64,000 bases of DNA from Bradyrhizobium nitroreducens (GTDB taxonomy: Bacteria > Pseudomonadota > Alphaproteobacteria > Rhizobiales > Xanthobacteraceae), in contig NZ_LFJC01000003.1 of NCBI RefSeq assembly GCF_002776695.1, forward strand, positions 3,447,181 through 3,511,180, in the 5' to 3' direction. This document shows, one piece after another, positions 43,646 through 52,315 of the stretch (within the stretch, counting starts at the first letter, position 1; every line of letters begins with the position of its first letter). The position numbers were made by a program, and so were the translations under genes. The notes beneath the pieces were generated by a model. It ran no database searches, had not been told where the DNA came from, and was given only the letters and a program-made list of their open reading frames with translations.

Positions 43646-45364
43646 ATGCGCCGCCTGCTCGTCGCGCTCAGCCTGCTCGCCGCAACCCTGTGGTCCGCGC
43701 CCGCGGCCGCCCAGGCGCGCAATCAGCTTGGGCCGCTCTGCACCACCGACACGACACCGGCCGACAAGATGATCGATGCCTGCAACAAGATCATCGCGTT
43801 GAAGGTGTTTCGCGGCGAGCAGCTCGCGACGATCCATTTCTGGCGCGCGGTGGGCTGGAACAAGAAGGGCGACTATTCGAAAGTCATTACGGACGCCACC
43901 GAGGCGATCCGGCTGCAGCCGAGCCAGGCCGCCTACAATCTCAGAGGATCGGCCTATTACGACAAGGGCGACTACGAGATCGCGATCAGCGATTTCGACG
44001 ACGCGCTGAAGCTCGGACCGCCCAGCGGCACCATCTTCCACAATCGGGCCAACGCATGGCGCGGCAAGCACGACTATGCCAAGGCCATCGCCGACTACGA
44101 CTTGGCGATCAAGGCCGATCCGAAATCGGCATTCTCGTTCCAGAACCGCGGTATCTCGAAACAGGCGCTCGGCGATCTCGACGGTGCGCTCGCCGACATC
44201 AACCAGGCGATCCGGCTCGATCCGACACTGCCGCAGCCCTTGATCAACCGCACCGCGATCTGGCGCGCCAAGGGCGATCTCGATCGCGCCATCGCCGACG
44301 GCAGCGAGGCGATCCGGCTGGCGAAGGAGAAGCCGCCCGTCAACATCATGACGCCGCCGAACAGCGTGCTGATCTCCGGCTACACCCATCGCGCGCTGGC
44401 CTATGAAGCGAAGGGCGATTACGGCCGCGCGCGCGAAGACTACAATGCGACGCTGGCGATTGTGGCGTCCGACGCCGGCAGCAAGGCCAACCAGGCCACC
44501 GCAAAGGTTCGGCTGTCGCTGGTGACCGACGCCGCCGCGCCGATCCCGCGCGATGCGCCCTCACCCGCAACGCAGCCGACGACCACGCCTGCTCCGCAGC
44601 GGACCGACGCGGCACCGGCGCCCTCGCCCGGTCCGGCCGCTCGCGGCGCACGGATGGCGCTGATCATCGGCAACGGCGCCTACGTGCATGTGAAGCCCCT
44701 GCCCAACCCGGCCAACGACGCGCGCGCCGTTGCCAAGAGCCTGCGCGACATCGGCTTCACCGTGTCCGAGGGCGTCGATCTCGACCGCGCCGCGATGCAG
44801 AAGATGACGCGCGACTTCCTGCGCGAGGCGGCCCGTGCCCAGGTCGCGGTGGTCTATTATGCCGGCCACGGCGTGCAGGTCGACGGCCGCAACTACCTCA
44901 TTCCCGTCGACGTCGCGCTCAAGCCGGGCGCGGGCATGACGGAAGCGATGATCGACATGGACACGATCATGGCCGGCCTCGACGACCAGGTCCGCACCAA
45001 CATTCTGATCTTCGATGCCTGCCGCAACAATCCGATGGCGCAGCAGGTCGCATCCGCCGGCAGCAGCCGTGCCATCGAGGGCGCCTCGGGCCTCGCGGCG
45101 CCGACAAGCCTCGGCACGGGCGCAACGCTGGGCGCCGGCACATTGATCGCGTTCGCCACCGCACCGGGCCAGGTCGCGCTCGACGGTGAAGGCGCCAATT
45201 CGCCATTCTCCGCCGCGCTGTCGCGCCACCTCGGGACACCCGGGCTGGAAGTGCAGCAGATGCTGACCCGAGTGCGGGCGGAAGTGGTGTCGAGCACCCG
45301 GAACAAGCAGGTGCCGTGGTCGAACTCGTCGCTGCTGGGCGAGGTCTATCTGGCGGAGAAGTGA
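43646..45364 (+). CDS. Secreted TPR-caspase (peptidase C14-like) protein
   Basis: Start taken at ATG 43646 (MRRLLVALSL); 572 residues with a signal peptide ending AAAQA. Residues about 60-280 hold several TPR-like repeats (GWNKKGDYSKVITDATEAI, AYYDKGDYEIAISDFDDAL and so on). A proline- and alanine-rich linker (295-335) leads to a C14 caspase-like domain. That domain begins RMALIIGNGAYVHV and has the catalytic pair H408 in YYAGHG and C459 in FDACRNNP. Such proteins are periplasmic or exported proteases of unknown target. It is divergent from the methyltransferase-like gene. Confidence 0.9.
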   Translation: MRRLLVALSLLAATLWSAPAAAQARNQLGPLCTTDTTPADKMIDACNKIIALKVFRGEQLATIHFWRAVGWNKKGDYSKVITDATEAIRLQPSQAAYNLRGSAYYDKGDYEIAISDFDDALKLGPPSGTIFHNRANAWRGKHDYAKAIADYDLAIKADPKSAFSFQNRGISKQALGDLDGALADINQAIRLDPTLPQPLINRTAIWRAKGDLDRAIADGSEAIRLAKEKPPVNIMTPPNSVLISGYTHRALAYEAKGDYGRAREDYNATLAIVASDAGSKANQATAKVRLSLVTDAAAPIPRDAPSPATQPTTTPAPQRTDAAPAPSPGPAARGARMALIIGNGAYVHVKPLPNPANDARAVAKSLRDIGFTVSEGVDLDRAAMQKMTRDFLREAARAQVAVVYYAGHGVQVDGRNYLIPVDVALKPGAGMTEAMIDMDTIMAGLDDQVRTNILIFDACRNNPMAQQVASAGSSRAIEGASGLAAPTSLGTGATLGAGTLIAFATAPGQVALDGEGANSPFSAALSRHLGTPGLEVQQMLTRVRAEVVSSTRNKQVPWSNSSLLGEVYLAEK

Positions 45365-45409
45365 GGGCGGGTTTGTGTATGAGCACCGCTATCCGCAAAA
45401 CCCGTAGCA

Positions 45410-45510
45410 GTCATCGCCCGGCTTGACCGGGCGATCCGGTATTCCAGAGACGCCGACGTGATACGGAGAGGCTGCGGCGTACTGGATTCCCCGCCTTCGC
45501 GGGGAATGAC
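45410..45510. repeat. Palindromic intergenic repeat after the caspase gene
   Basis: Two hairpins: GTCATCGCCCGGC...GGGCGAT at the left and GATTCCCCGCCTTCGCGGGGAATGAC at the right (stated here by its arms GATTCCCCGC and GCGGGGAATGAC). They are joined by a GGCTGCGGCGTAC block. The same building blocks recur at 40756, 59408 and 62843. It fills the gap between convergent genes. Confidence 0.85.
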
Positions 45511-45527
45511 AGCAGCCGCGCGGTAAA

Positions 45528-46646
45528 TCAGTTGCCCCACACTTCCTTCGCGATTTCGACCGCAAGGCTGAGCTTGGCCCATTGTTCTTCCTCGGAGAGG
45601 ATGTTGCCCTCTTCCGTCGAGGCAAAGCCGCATTGCGGGGAGAGCGCGAGCTGCTCCAGCGGCGCGAACTTGGAGGCTTCTTCCAGACGGCGCTTGATGT
45701 CGTCCTTCTTCTCGAGCTCGCCGAACTTCGAGGTGATGACGCCGACCACGACGACCTTGTTGCCCTTGGGCAGGAAACGCAGGGGCTCGAAACCGCCGGC
45801 GCGGTCAGAGTCGTATTCGAGGAAGTAACCGTCGTAATTGGTGCCGGCGAGCATGGTCTCGGCCACGGGCTCGTAGCCGCCCGAGGAGATCCAGGTCGAG
45901 CGGAAATTGCCGCGGCAGACATGGGTCGTCACCACCATGTCGGCAGGCTTCTCGGCCAGCGCGTAGTTGATGATGCGCGCATAAATTTGCTGGAGGCCGT
46001 CCGGATTGTCGCCGCGCTCGCGCGCCTTCTGCAATTCGTCCTGCGAGCAGAGATAGGCCCACACGGTGTCGTCGAACTGGAGATAGCGGCAGCCGGCGTC
46101 GTAGAACGCCTTCACCGCCTTGCGATAGGTCTTGCCGAGGTCCTCGTAGAACGCGTCGAGATCGGGATAGACATCCTTGGAGATCGACTTGCGACCGCCG
46201 CGGAAGTGCAGCACCGCCGGCGAAGGGATCGTCATCTTGGCGGTGACGTGAGCCTGGTCGGCGTACTTCTTCAGGAAGCGGAAATGGTCGAGCATCGGGT
46301 GGTCGGCGGGGAAGTCGAGCTTGTCGATCACCCGCACAGCGTCGTGACGGGTTTGCACGCCGGCGAACTGGATGCCGGCATCAGGATGGAACAGCTCGCA
46401 GCCGGTGAGCTTGGCCAGGAAGTCGAAGTGCCACCAGGAGCGGCGGAATTCGCCGTCGGTCGCGAGCTTCAGGCCGATCGAGGCCTGCTTGTGCACGACT
46501 TTCTCGATCTCCATGTCCTCGATCTTGCGCAGATCGTCGGCCGAGATCTCGCCCTTCTCGAGCTTGGTGCGGGCCTCCTTGATCTTGGCCGGGCGCAGAA
46601 GGCTGCCGACCTCGTCGGCGCGGAAGGGGGCTTTGGTTCGCTGCAT
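45528..46646 (-). CDS. MetE C-terminal-like protein (cobalamin-independent methionine synthase family)
   Basis: A 372-residue protein matching only the catalytic C-terminal half of MetE. It starts MQRTKAPFRADEVGSLLRP and has zinc-ligand candidates in THVCRGN and SPQCGFAS. Full MetE is about 750 residues, so this is the short form found in many genomes that may use other methyl donors or acceptors. It lies 23 bp after livF with a GGGAG ribosome binding site, so it is the last gene of the first liv operon. The methyl-transfer substrate is unknown. Confidence 0.85.
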   Translation of the reverse strand: MQRTKAPFRADEVGSLLRPAKIKEARTKLEKGEISADDLRKIEDMEIEKVVHKQASIGLKLATDGEFRRSWWHFDFLAKLTGCELFHPDAGIQFAGVQTRHDAVRVIDKLDFPADHPMLDHFRFLKKYADQAHVTAKMTIPSPAVLHFRGGRKSISKDVYPDLDAFYEDLGKTYRKAVKAFYDAGCRYLQFDDTVWAYLCSQDELQKARERGDNPDGLQQIYARIINYALAEKPADMVVTTHVCRGNFRSTWISSGGYEPVAETMLAGTNYDGYFLEYDSDRAGGFEPLRFLPKGNKVVVVGVITSKFGELEKKDDIKRRLEEASKFAPLEQLALSPQCGFASTEEGNILSEEEQWAKLSLAVEIAKEVWGN

Positions 46647-46669
46647 GTCTTACTCCCTGAAAATTTGGT

Positions 46670-47386
46670 CTAGTGGGCCGCCGCCCCGGCGACGCCGAGA
46701 TGGCGTTCCAGAAGCGATGGGTCGGCCTTCAGTGCGGCGCTCGGGGCGTCGTGGACGATCGTTCCGCGCTCCAATATCACAACGCGGTCGGCGAGCCCCA
46801 GAATCTTTTGCGCATTCTGCTCGACGATGATCGAGCAGATGCCGCCCGCGCGGGTGATGGCGCCGATCGCCTTCAAGAGCTCCTCGACGATGATGGGGGC
46901 AAGGCCCTCGGTCGGCTCGTCCAGCAGCAGCACTTTCGGGTTCAGGGTCAGTGCGCGGCCGATCGCCAGCATCTGCTGCTCGCCGCCGGAGAGCTGGTTG
47001 CCGAAGTTGCTGCGTCGCTCCTTCAGCCGCGGGAACATCTCGTAGACCTTCTCGACCGTCCAGGGGCCCGGCTGGGCCACTGCGGTCATGTTCTCCTCGA
47101 CGGTGAGCGAGCGGAAGATATTGCGCTCCTGCGGCACCCAGCCGATGCCGGCGCGCGCCCGCTGGTCGGGCCGGAGCGAAGTGACATCCGTGCCGGCGAG
47201 CGCGACGGTGCCGGAGAAGCGGCGAGTGACGCCGACGATGGAGTTGATCAGCGTGGTCTTGCCGGTGCCGTTACGGCCGAGCAGCGCCAGCACCTGCCCC
47301 TCGGCGAGCCGCAAGCTCATCTTCGGCAACACCACGGCCTCGCCATAGCCGGCGCGCAGGGATTCGATCGCGAGCAGGTCAGACAT
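46670..47386 (-). CDS. HAAT-family ABC transporter ATPase, LivF-type
   Basis: Start taken at ATG 47386 (MSDLLAIESL), overlapping livG by 8 bp; 238 residues. It contains Walker A LLGRNGTGKTT, signature LSGGEQQML, and Walker B KVLLLDEPTEGLAP. The GEQQ form and the short length mark LivF rather than LivG. It powers import through the membrane subunits encoded at 48131-50037. It is fifth of the operon starting at 51418. Substrate specificity sits with the binding protein. Confidence 0.92.
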   Translation of the reverse strand: MSDLLAIESLRAGYGEAVVLPKMSLRLAEGQVLALLGRNGTGKTTLINSIVGVTRRFSGTVALAGTDVTSLRPDQRARAGIGWVPQERNIFRSLTVEENMTAVAQPGPWTVEKVYEMFPRLKERRSNFGNQLSGGEQQMLAIGRALTLNPKVLLLDEPTEGLAPIIVEELLKAIGAITRAGGICSIIVEQNAQKILGLADRVVILERGTIVHDAPSAALKADPSLLERHLGVAGAAAH

Positions 47387-48134
47387 TGACCGCCTCCTCG
47401 CCGAGATAGACCGCCTTGACCTGCGGATCACGCGCGACCTGCTCGGGCGGACCCTCGGTCAGCAGCGCGCCGGAGACCAGCACCGAGATGCGGTCGGCAA
47501 AGGAAAAGACGAGGTCCATGTCGTGCTCGATCAAGAGCACCGTGACGTCGCGCGGCAGCGCGCCGACCACGGCGAGAATGTCATGGCGCTCGCTCTCGGG
47601 CACACCGGCGGCAGGCTCGTCGAGCAGCAGCACGCGCGGCTTGGCGGCGATCGCGACCGCGATCTCGAGCAGGCGCTGCTTGCCGTAGGGCAGCGTCACG
47701 GTCTGCTCGTTCATGACGTCGAGCAGATGGAAACGCGTCAGCAGCTCGGCGATCTCGCCATTGACGTTGCCGCGCGTCCCCATCCGCCGCCACCAGTCGC
47801 CGCCATGGCCGAGGCGCTCGGAGACGGCAAGACCGATGGTTTCGAGCGGGGTCAGGTCGGGATAGAGCTGGTTGATCTGGAAGGTGCGCGACAGGCCCCG
47901 CAGCACGCGCTTGTGCACAGGCAGATCGGTGATGTCCTGCCCTTCGAGCAGGATGCGGCCCGAATTCGGCTTCAGCACGCCGGTAAGCTGGTTGATGACC
48001 GTGGTCTTGCCGGCGCCGTTCGGGCCGATCAGCGCGTGGCGGGCGCCCTGCTCGACCCTCAGCGAGAGATCGCGGGTGACGCGCAGGCCACCAAACTGCT
48101 TTTCGAGATTTTGGGTTTCGAGCGCGATGGTCAT
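47379..48134 (-). CDS. HAAT-family ABC transporter ATPase, LivG-type
   Basis: A 251-residue ATPase. Walker A GPNGAGKTTVINQLTG, the LivG hallmark RTFQINQLYPDLTPLE after it, the Q-containing GKQRLLEIAVAIAAKP signature region (LPYGKQR in place of LSGGQ), and Walker B VLLLDEPAAGV are visible. The altered signature LPYGKQR is normal for the LivG branch. It overlaps livM by 4 bp and livF by 8 bp, showing tight translational coupling. Confidence 0.92.
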   Translation of the reverse strand: MTIALETQNLEKQFGGLRVTRDLSLRVEQGARHALIGPNGAGKTTVINQLTGVLKPNSGRILLEGQDITDLPVHKRVLRGLSRTFQINQLYPDLTPLETIGLAVSERLGHGGDWWRRMGTRGNVNGEIAELLTRFHLLDVMNEQTVTLPYGKQRLLEIAVAIAAKPRVLLLDEPAAGVPESERHDILAVVGALPRDVTVLLIEHDMDLVFSFADRISVLVSGALLTEGPPEQVARDPQVKAVYLGEEAVNV

Positions 48135-49159
48135 GAATCGCTCTCCGGCACGGCGACGACCGCTTTACGGCCCGCGACCTGCTTGATGATCAGGTTCGGC
48201 ACATAGAGCACCCAGCGATGCAGGCGCTGGCGGCCGACCAGCACGATCACGACCAGCACGAGGCCGATCCAGAACTGCCAGTATTGCGGAGTGATGGTGG
48301 AGAACAATTCCTGGAGCATGCGGAAGATCACCGCGCCGATCAGGCCGCCATAGAGATAGCCGGTGCCGCCGATGACGAGGACCAGCATGAGGTCGGCAGA
48401 GCGCTCGAAGGCGAAGACGTCGAGCGAGGCGATCGCGGTGGTCTGGGTGAACAGCGCGCCGGCAATGCCGGCATAAAACGCTGCCAGCGTATAGATCGCG
48501 ATCAGACGGCGGTTGACGGGAATGCCAATGGCGGCGGCGCGCAGCGGATTGTTCTTGATGGCGCGCAGCGACAGGCCGAACGGCGAATGTACGACGCGGC
48601 GAGCGAACAGGAAGAGGAGGAACAGCACGGCAAGCGAGTAGAAGAAGCCGGCCTTGCCGAACATGTCGAACGGGATCTGGCCGAGGATCGGCTGCATCTC
48701 GATGCCCTGCAGGCCGTCGGTGCCGCCGGTGATGTTGGAGAAGCGTTCGGCCAGCGCTTCCAGCAGCAGCGCGATGCCGAGGGTCACCATCAGGCGCGTC
48801 AGGTCGACGCCTCGGATCACCAGGAAGCTGGTGGCAAAGCCGAGCACCATCGCGGCAAGGCCTGCGGCGATCAGCGCCAGCACAGGCTCGTTGACGATAC
48901 CATGAAGCGCGAGCAGTCCCGCCGCATAGGCGCCGACGCCGAAGAAGGCGGCATGGCCGAGCGAGACGATGCCGGCATAGCCGAGGATCAGATCGAGCGA
49001 CATCGCAAACAGCGCCAGCCGCAGGATGTCGGTCATGATCAGATAACGCGAGGGAAACGCGAAGCCGCAGGCCAGCACGACCAGCCAGAAGGCGACTTCG
49101 CCATAGTGCCAGCGCGCATGGCGCTGGGCGGAATAACCGACGTCGGAAGCAGCGTTCAT
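48131..49159 (-). CDS. HAAT-family ABC transporter permease, LivM-type
   Basis: Start taken at ATG 49159 (MNAASDVGYS); the longer frame only reads livH in another frame. The product is 342 residues with about nine helices. The LivM signature DLILGYAGIVSLGHAAFFGVGAY is near residue 55 (given here as GYAGIVSLGHAAF), and the EAA-like loop RAIKNNPLRAAAIGI is in the middle. With LivH it forms the membrane channel. It starts 8 bp after livH ends. Confidence 0.92.
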   Translation of the reverse strand: MNAASDVGYSAQRHARWHYGEVAFWLVVLACGFAFPSRYLIMTDILRLALFAMSLDLILGYAGIVSLGHAAFFGVGAYAAGLLALHGIVNEPVLALIAAGLAAMVLGFATSFLVIRGVDLTRLMVTLGIALLLEALAERFSNITGGTDGLQGIEMQPILGQIPFDMFGKAGFFYSLAVLFLLFLFARRVVHSPFGLSLRAIKNNPLRAAAIGIPVNRRLIAIYTLAAFYAGIAGALFTQTTAIASLDVFAFERSADLMLVLVIGGTGYLYGGLIGAVIFRMLQELFSTITPQYWQFWIGLVLVVIVLVGRQRLHRWVLYVPNLIIKQVAGRKAVVAVPESDS

Positions 49160-49167
49160 CGGCGAAC

Positions 49168-50037
49168 TCAACGCGCGGCCGTGCGGCCGAACAGGCCGTT
49201 CGGGCGCCAGATCAGGATCACGATCATCATGGTGTAGATCACGAACGGGCCCATCTTCGGCACGTAATATTTGCCGGCGACGTCGCCGATGCCGAGCAGG
49301 AGCGAGGCCAGGAACGGCCCGGTGATCGAGGAGGAGCCGCCGACGGTAACCACGATCAGGAAGTAGATCATGAATTTCAGCGGGAAGTAGGGATCGAGGC
49401 CGAGGATTTCGGCGCTGAGCGCGCCGCCGAGGCCGGCGAGCCCGCAACCGAAGGCAAAGGTGAAGGCGAACACCTGCGGCACGTTGATGCCGAGGCCGCT
49501 CGCGGCCCTGGGATCGTCGACCGCAGCGCGCAGGCGGCTGCCGAAACGGGTCTTGGCCAGCACCATCTGCAGGCCGACGGTCAGCAGGCCGCAAATCACG
49601 ATGATCATCAGGCGGTAGCGGCCGATGCCGACGCCGAACAGGTCGAACTGCCCCTGAAGCGCGGCCGGCAGGTTGATGAAGACCCGCGAGGAGCCCTGGA
49701 TGTAGTCCACGGCTGCGACCGACATGAAGGTCAGGCCGATGGTGAACAGCACCTGGTCGAGATGGCTGCGCGCATAGAGGTGGCGGTAGAGCGTGCGCTC
49801 GAGCGCGATGCCGATCGCCGCTGACGAGACGAAAGCGAGCGGCAGCGCTGCGAAGAACGGCCAGCCCATCCGGTTGACCAGCACCATGCAGACATAGCCG
49901 CCGGCCATGGCGAAGGCGCCATGAGCGAGATTTACGAAGTTCATCAATCCGAGCGTGACCGCGAGCCCGCAGGCGAGCACGAACAGCAGCATGCCGTAGG
50001 CAACGCCATCGAACAGGTTGGTGAGAATTGCGGTCAT
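49168..50037 (-). CDS. HAAT-family ABC transporter permease, LivH-type
   Basis: A 289-residue permease with about eight helices. It begins LTNLFDGVAYGMLLFVLACGLAVTLGLMNFVNLAHGAF, in which GLMNFVNLAHGA is the LivH signature. A cytoplasmic loop AAVDDPRAASGLGIN contacts the ATPase. It is second in the operon, separated from the binding-protein gene by a 202-bp stretch holding a palindromic repeat. The spacing may lower permease expression relative to the binding protein. Confidence 0.92.
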   Translation of the reverse strand: MTAILTNLFDGVAYGMLLFVLACGLAVTLGLMNFVNLAHGAFAMAGGYVCMVLVNRMGWPFFAALPLAFVSSAAIGIALERTLYRHLYARSHLDQVLFTIGLTFMSVAAVDYIQGSSRVFINLPAALQGQFDLFGVGIGRYRLMIIVICGLLTVGLQMVLAKTRFGSRLRAAVDDPRAASGLGINVPQVFAFTFAFGCGLAGLGGALSAEILGLDPYFPLKFMIYFLIVVTVGGSSSITGPFLASLLLGIGDVAGKYYVPKMGPFVIYTMMIVILIWRPNGLFGRTAAR

Positions 50038-50084
50038 CGGGCGTTAGAAATCATCACAAGTGCAGCCACGGGCCATTCTGCGTT

Positions 50085-50200
50085 CCCTCCCCCGCTTGCG
50101 GGGGAGGGTTGGGGAGAGGGTGCCTCAACAACGAAGGCTCCTCCAGAGGAGAGAGCCCTCACCCGGCGCTTTGCGCCGACCTCTCCCGAAAGCGGGAGGG
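50085..50200. repeat. Palindromic repeat inside the first liv operon
   Basis: A perfect hairpin CCCTCCCCC-GCTTGC-GGGGGAGGG-like unit (50085-50108) is followed by a second arm pair ending CTCTCCCGAAAGCGGGAGGG. It is related to the 11260 element. It lies between livK and livH, the only large gap inside this operon. Confidence 0.85.
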
Positions 50201-50239
50201 GTAAGCCGCGAGAGCCCCGGGATGACGCGCTTTCGCGCG

Positions 50240-51418
50240 TCACTTCTTGGTCTTGCCGAGATCCTTGACGGCTTCGAAGGTGGCGAACTCGACATTGTAG
50301 AGCTCGCCGTCGACCTTCTCGACCTTGCGGATGTAGATGTTCTGCACGATGTCACGGGTCTCGGGATCGATCGAGATCGGACCGCGCGGGCTCTCCCACT
50401 TCTGGCCCTTCATCGCCTCGATCAGCTTGTCGCCGTTGGTGTCGCCGTTGGTCTTCTTCAGCGCCTCGTAGATCAGGTGGATGCCGTCATAGCCGCTCAC
50501 CGCCATGAAGCCCGGACGGTTGCCGAAGGCCTTCTTGTAGGCGGCGACGAAGTCCTTGTTCATCTGCGAGGGATGCGCCGCCGAGTAGAGATGCGCGGTG
50601 ACCGTGCCGAGCACGGCATCGCCCATATTGTTGAGCAGGTCGTCGTCGGTGACGTCGCCCGGCCCAATCACCTTGATGCCGGCCTTGTCGAGGCCGCGCT
50701 CGGCATATTGCTTCATGAAGTTGCCGCCCTGGCCCGCCGGCACGAACACGAAGATCGCGTCCGGCTTGGCGTCCTTCATGCGCTGCAGGAACGGCGCGAA
50801 GTCGGGATTGGCGAGCGGCGTCTTGACCTCTTCGACCACCTCGCCGCCGCCCGCGGTGAAGGTCTGCTTGAAGAAGTTCAGCGCGTCATTGCCCGGCGCA
50901 TAGTCGGAGGTCAGGGTCGCCACCTTCTTGATGCCGTTCTTGGCCGCCCAGTCGCCGATGATGGTCGAGGACTGCGCCAGCGTGAAGCTGGTGCGCACGA
51001 TATAGGGCGAGCGCTCTGTGATGATGGAGGTGCCGGCCGCCATCACGACCTCCGGAATCTTGGCCTGCGTTGCGAGCGGGGCGGCCGCGAGTGCCGCCGG
51101 CGTCACGCCGAAGCCAGCGATGAAGTTGACCTTGTCGTTGACGATCAGCTCCTGCGCAGCGGTCTTGGTCTTGTCCGGGATTGCCGCGTCGTCCTTGAGG
51201 ATGATCTCGATCTTCTTGCCGGCGACAGTGTCGCCCTTCTGCTGCATGTAGAGCTTGATCGCGTTCTCGATCTGCTTGCCGGTCGAGGCCTGGCCACCGG
51301 TCATCGGCAGGATCAGGCCGACCTTGACGCTGTCCTCGGCCTTGGCGGGCGCGATAGCCGCGAGGCTCGCGATGGCGGCCGCTGCCGCGGCGCGCGAAAT
51401 AATCTTGTGTTCGAACAT
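50240..51418 (-). CDS. Periplasmic substrate-binding protein of a HAAT ABC transporter (LivK family)
   Basis: A 392-residue protein with a signal peptide (through PAKAED, about residue 28) and the type I periplasmic binding fold. It starts SVKVGLILPMTGGQASTGKQI and has GVTPAALAAAPLA and VSGYDGIHLIYEAL downstream. It captures the substrate and delivers it to the LivHM channel. The ligand is not clear; related rhizobial proteins bind aromatic acids, amides or amino acids. It is first of its operon. A 20-bp palindrome and a -35 box lie about 190-225 bp upstream. Confidence 0.9.
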   Translation of the reverse strand: MFEHKIISRAAAAAAIASLAAIAPAKAEDSVKVGLILPMTGGQASTGKQIENAIKLYMQQKGDTVAGKKIEIILKDDAAIPDKTKTAAQELIVNDKVNFIAGFGVTPAALAAAPLATQAKIPEVVMAAGTSIITERSPYIVRTSFTLAQSSTIIGDWAAKNGIKKVATLTSDYAPGNDALNFFKQTFTAGGGEVVEEVKTPLANPDFAPFLQRMKDAKPDAIFVFVPAGQGGNFMKQYAERGLDKAGIKVIGPGDVTDDDLLNNMGDAVLGTVTAHLYSAAHPSQMNKDFVAAYKKAFGNRPGFMAVSGYDGIHLIYEALKKTNGDTNGDKLIEAMKGQKWESPRGPISIDPETRDIVQNIYIRKVEKVDGELYNVEFATFEAVKDLGKTKK

Positions 51419-51608
51419 CAGATGTCCCTCCCCTTCATTCCTGACCTGTTGTGCGCCGGACCGAGTACCCGGTCCTTGCCGCGCTCTAACCTACGGACAA
51501 GCCATGCCGCACGGCCACATGGCGTCCTCTGCAACCCCGTTGTCAATCGGACGTTGGGCGACCATTCGGCGCAAGCCGCACGGGCCACCTCGACAACGGC
51601 AAGAACAT

Positions 51609-51644
51609 ATTTGTACGATCGTACAAATAAACTGGTCTTGTCAA
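51609..51644 (-). promoter_or_regulatory. Promoter with overlapping 20-bp palindromic operator for the first liv operon
   Basis: TTGTACGATCGTACAA, extended by AT/AT on each side (51609-51628), is a perfect palindrome. On the minus strand a consensus TTGACA (-35) lies at 51639-51644. A -10-like TACGAT sits 15 bp downstream, inside the palindrome. A repressor bound here, probably of the TetR or GntR type, would block RNA polymerase. The regulator gene is not in this window. Confidence 0.6.
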
Positions 51645-51744
51645 CGAAAATCCCTGCGCGGCCAGTCCGCGGGGTTTTCCGCTGCGCCACTTTAGGAAGT
51701 CCCTCGGCGGCGTGGATGGATAATTCCGCCTCTCATTTGCAGAA

Positions 51745-51776
51745 TCTGAACATTCCAGGATCTGAACATTCCAGGA
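51745..51776. repeat. Perfect 16-bp tandem duplication
   Basis: TCTGAACATTCCAGGA occurs twice head to tail with no spacer. It lies in the 597-bp gene-free region between livK and the small lipoprotein gene. It could be a doubled binding site or replication slippage. Confidence 0.9.
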
Positions 51777-51829
51777 CGCTTCGCCGTCAGCAGCACCGCG
51801 GCGCCCGCCGATTCTCCGCCCACTGAATA

Positions 51830-51906
51830 CGTAATGTATACAGTATCAACAAAACAACGTCGCTCAAGCGCTGACGTACCCTACTATGGTACCGTAATGT
51901 ATACAG
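51830..51906 (+). promoter_or_regulatory. Two direct copies of CGTAATGTATACAG (GntR-type sites)
   Basis: Copies at 51830-51843 and 51893-51906, 63 bp apart, each contain the palindrome TGTATACA. The GTATAC core with flanking T and A suits FadR-subfamily GntR regulators. They lie about 115-190 bp upstream of the small lipoprotein gene and on the far side of the livK promoter. The regulator is not in the window. This is about six helical turns of spacing, which allows DNA looping or cooperative binding. Confidence 0.5.
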
Positions 51907-52021
51907 GATAATCCACCCTCGAATAGGCCAATTTTACATATTGAGGATTAGAGTCCGCCGTTGGCGCCCATCCCGGGCGCACCTCACCCGCGCCCGATCG
52001 GGTCCGATCTAGAAGATGCCC

Positions 52022-52309
52022 ATGCGTTTCCGTTCGCTTTCGATCGCTGCCGTCGTCGCCCTGCTGGCTTCCAACCTTGCAGGCTGCGGCACGGTCAACG
52101 AAAAACTCTCCGCCGGCATGGGCGACTCCATCCCGCAGTGGGCCGGCGGCCTGCCGGCCGACGCCCCGCCGCGGCCGGGCACGCCGCAATACGACGCCTA
52201 CATGAAGGAACGCGAACGCAAGCGGCTGCTGCCGGCGGCGGATCGCGAGAAGGAAGAGCAGGCGCAGAAGGGGGCGACGGGAACGACGTCGGCTGGCGCG
52301 GTGCGGTAG
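52022..52309 (+). CDS. Small lipoprotein
   Basis: Start taken at ATG 52022 (AGAAG ribosome binding site 6 bp before) rather than 52016; 95 residues. A lipoprotein signal ends LAGC, so cysteine 22 should be lipidated. The mature part is short, polar and disordered-looking, with DAPPRPGTPQYDAYMKERERKR in the middle (given here as PPRPGTPQYDAYMKERERKR). Such small periplasmic lipoproteins are common in Bradyrhizobium and unassigned. It is isolated and convergent with purU. Confidence 0.8.
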   Translation: MRFRSLSIAAVVALLASNLAGCGTVNEKLSAGMGDSIPQWAGGLPADAPPRPGTPQYDAYMKERERKRLLPAADREKEEQAQKGATGTTSAGAVR

Positions 52310-52315
52310 GAGGCA

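Larger units (their letters stand above)
51419..52021. other. Gene-free regulatory region between livK and the lipoprotein gene
   Basis: About 600 bp without a convincing coding frame. It holds the livK promoter with its palindrome, a 16-bp tandem duplication and two TGTATACA sites, all described separately. The 3' half (51825-51955) is notably AT-rich for this genome. No RNA gene was recognised. Confidence 0.7.
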
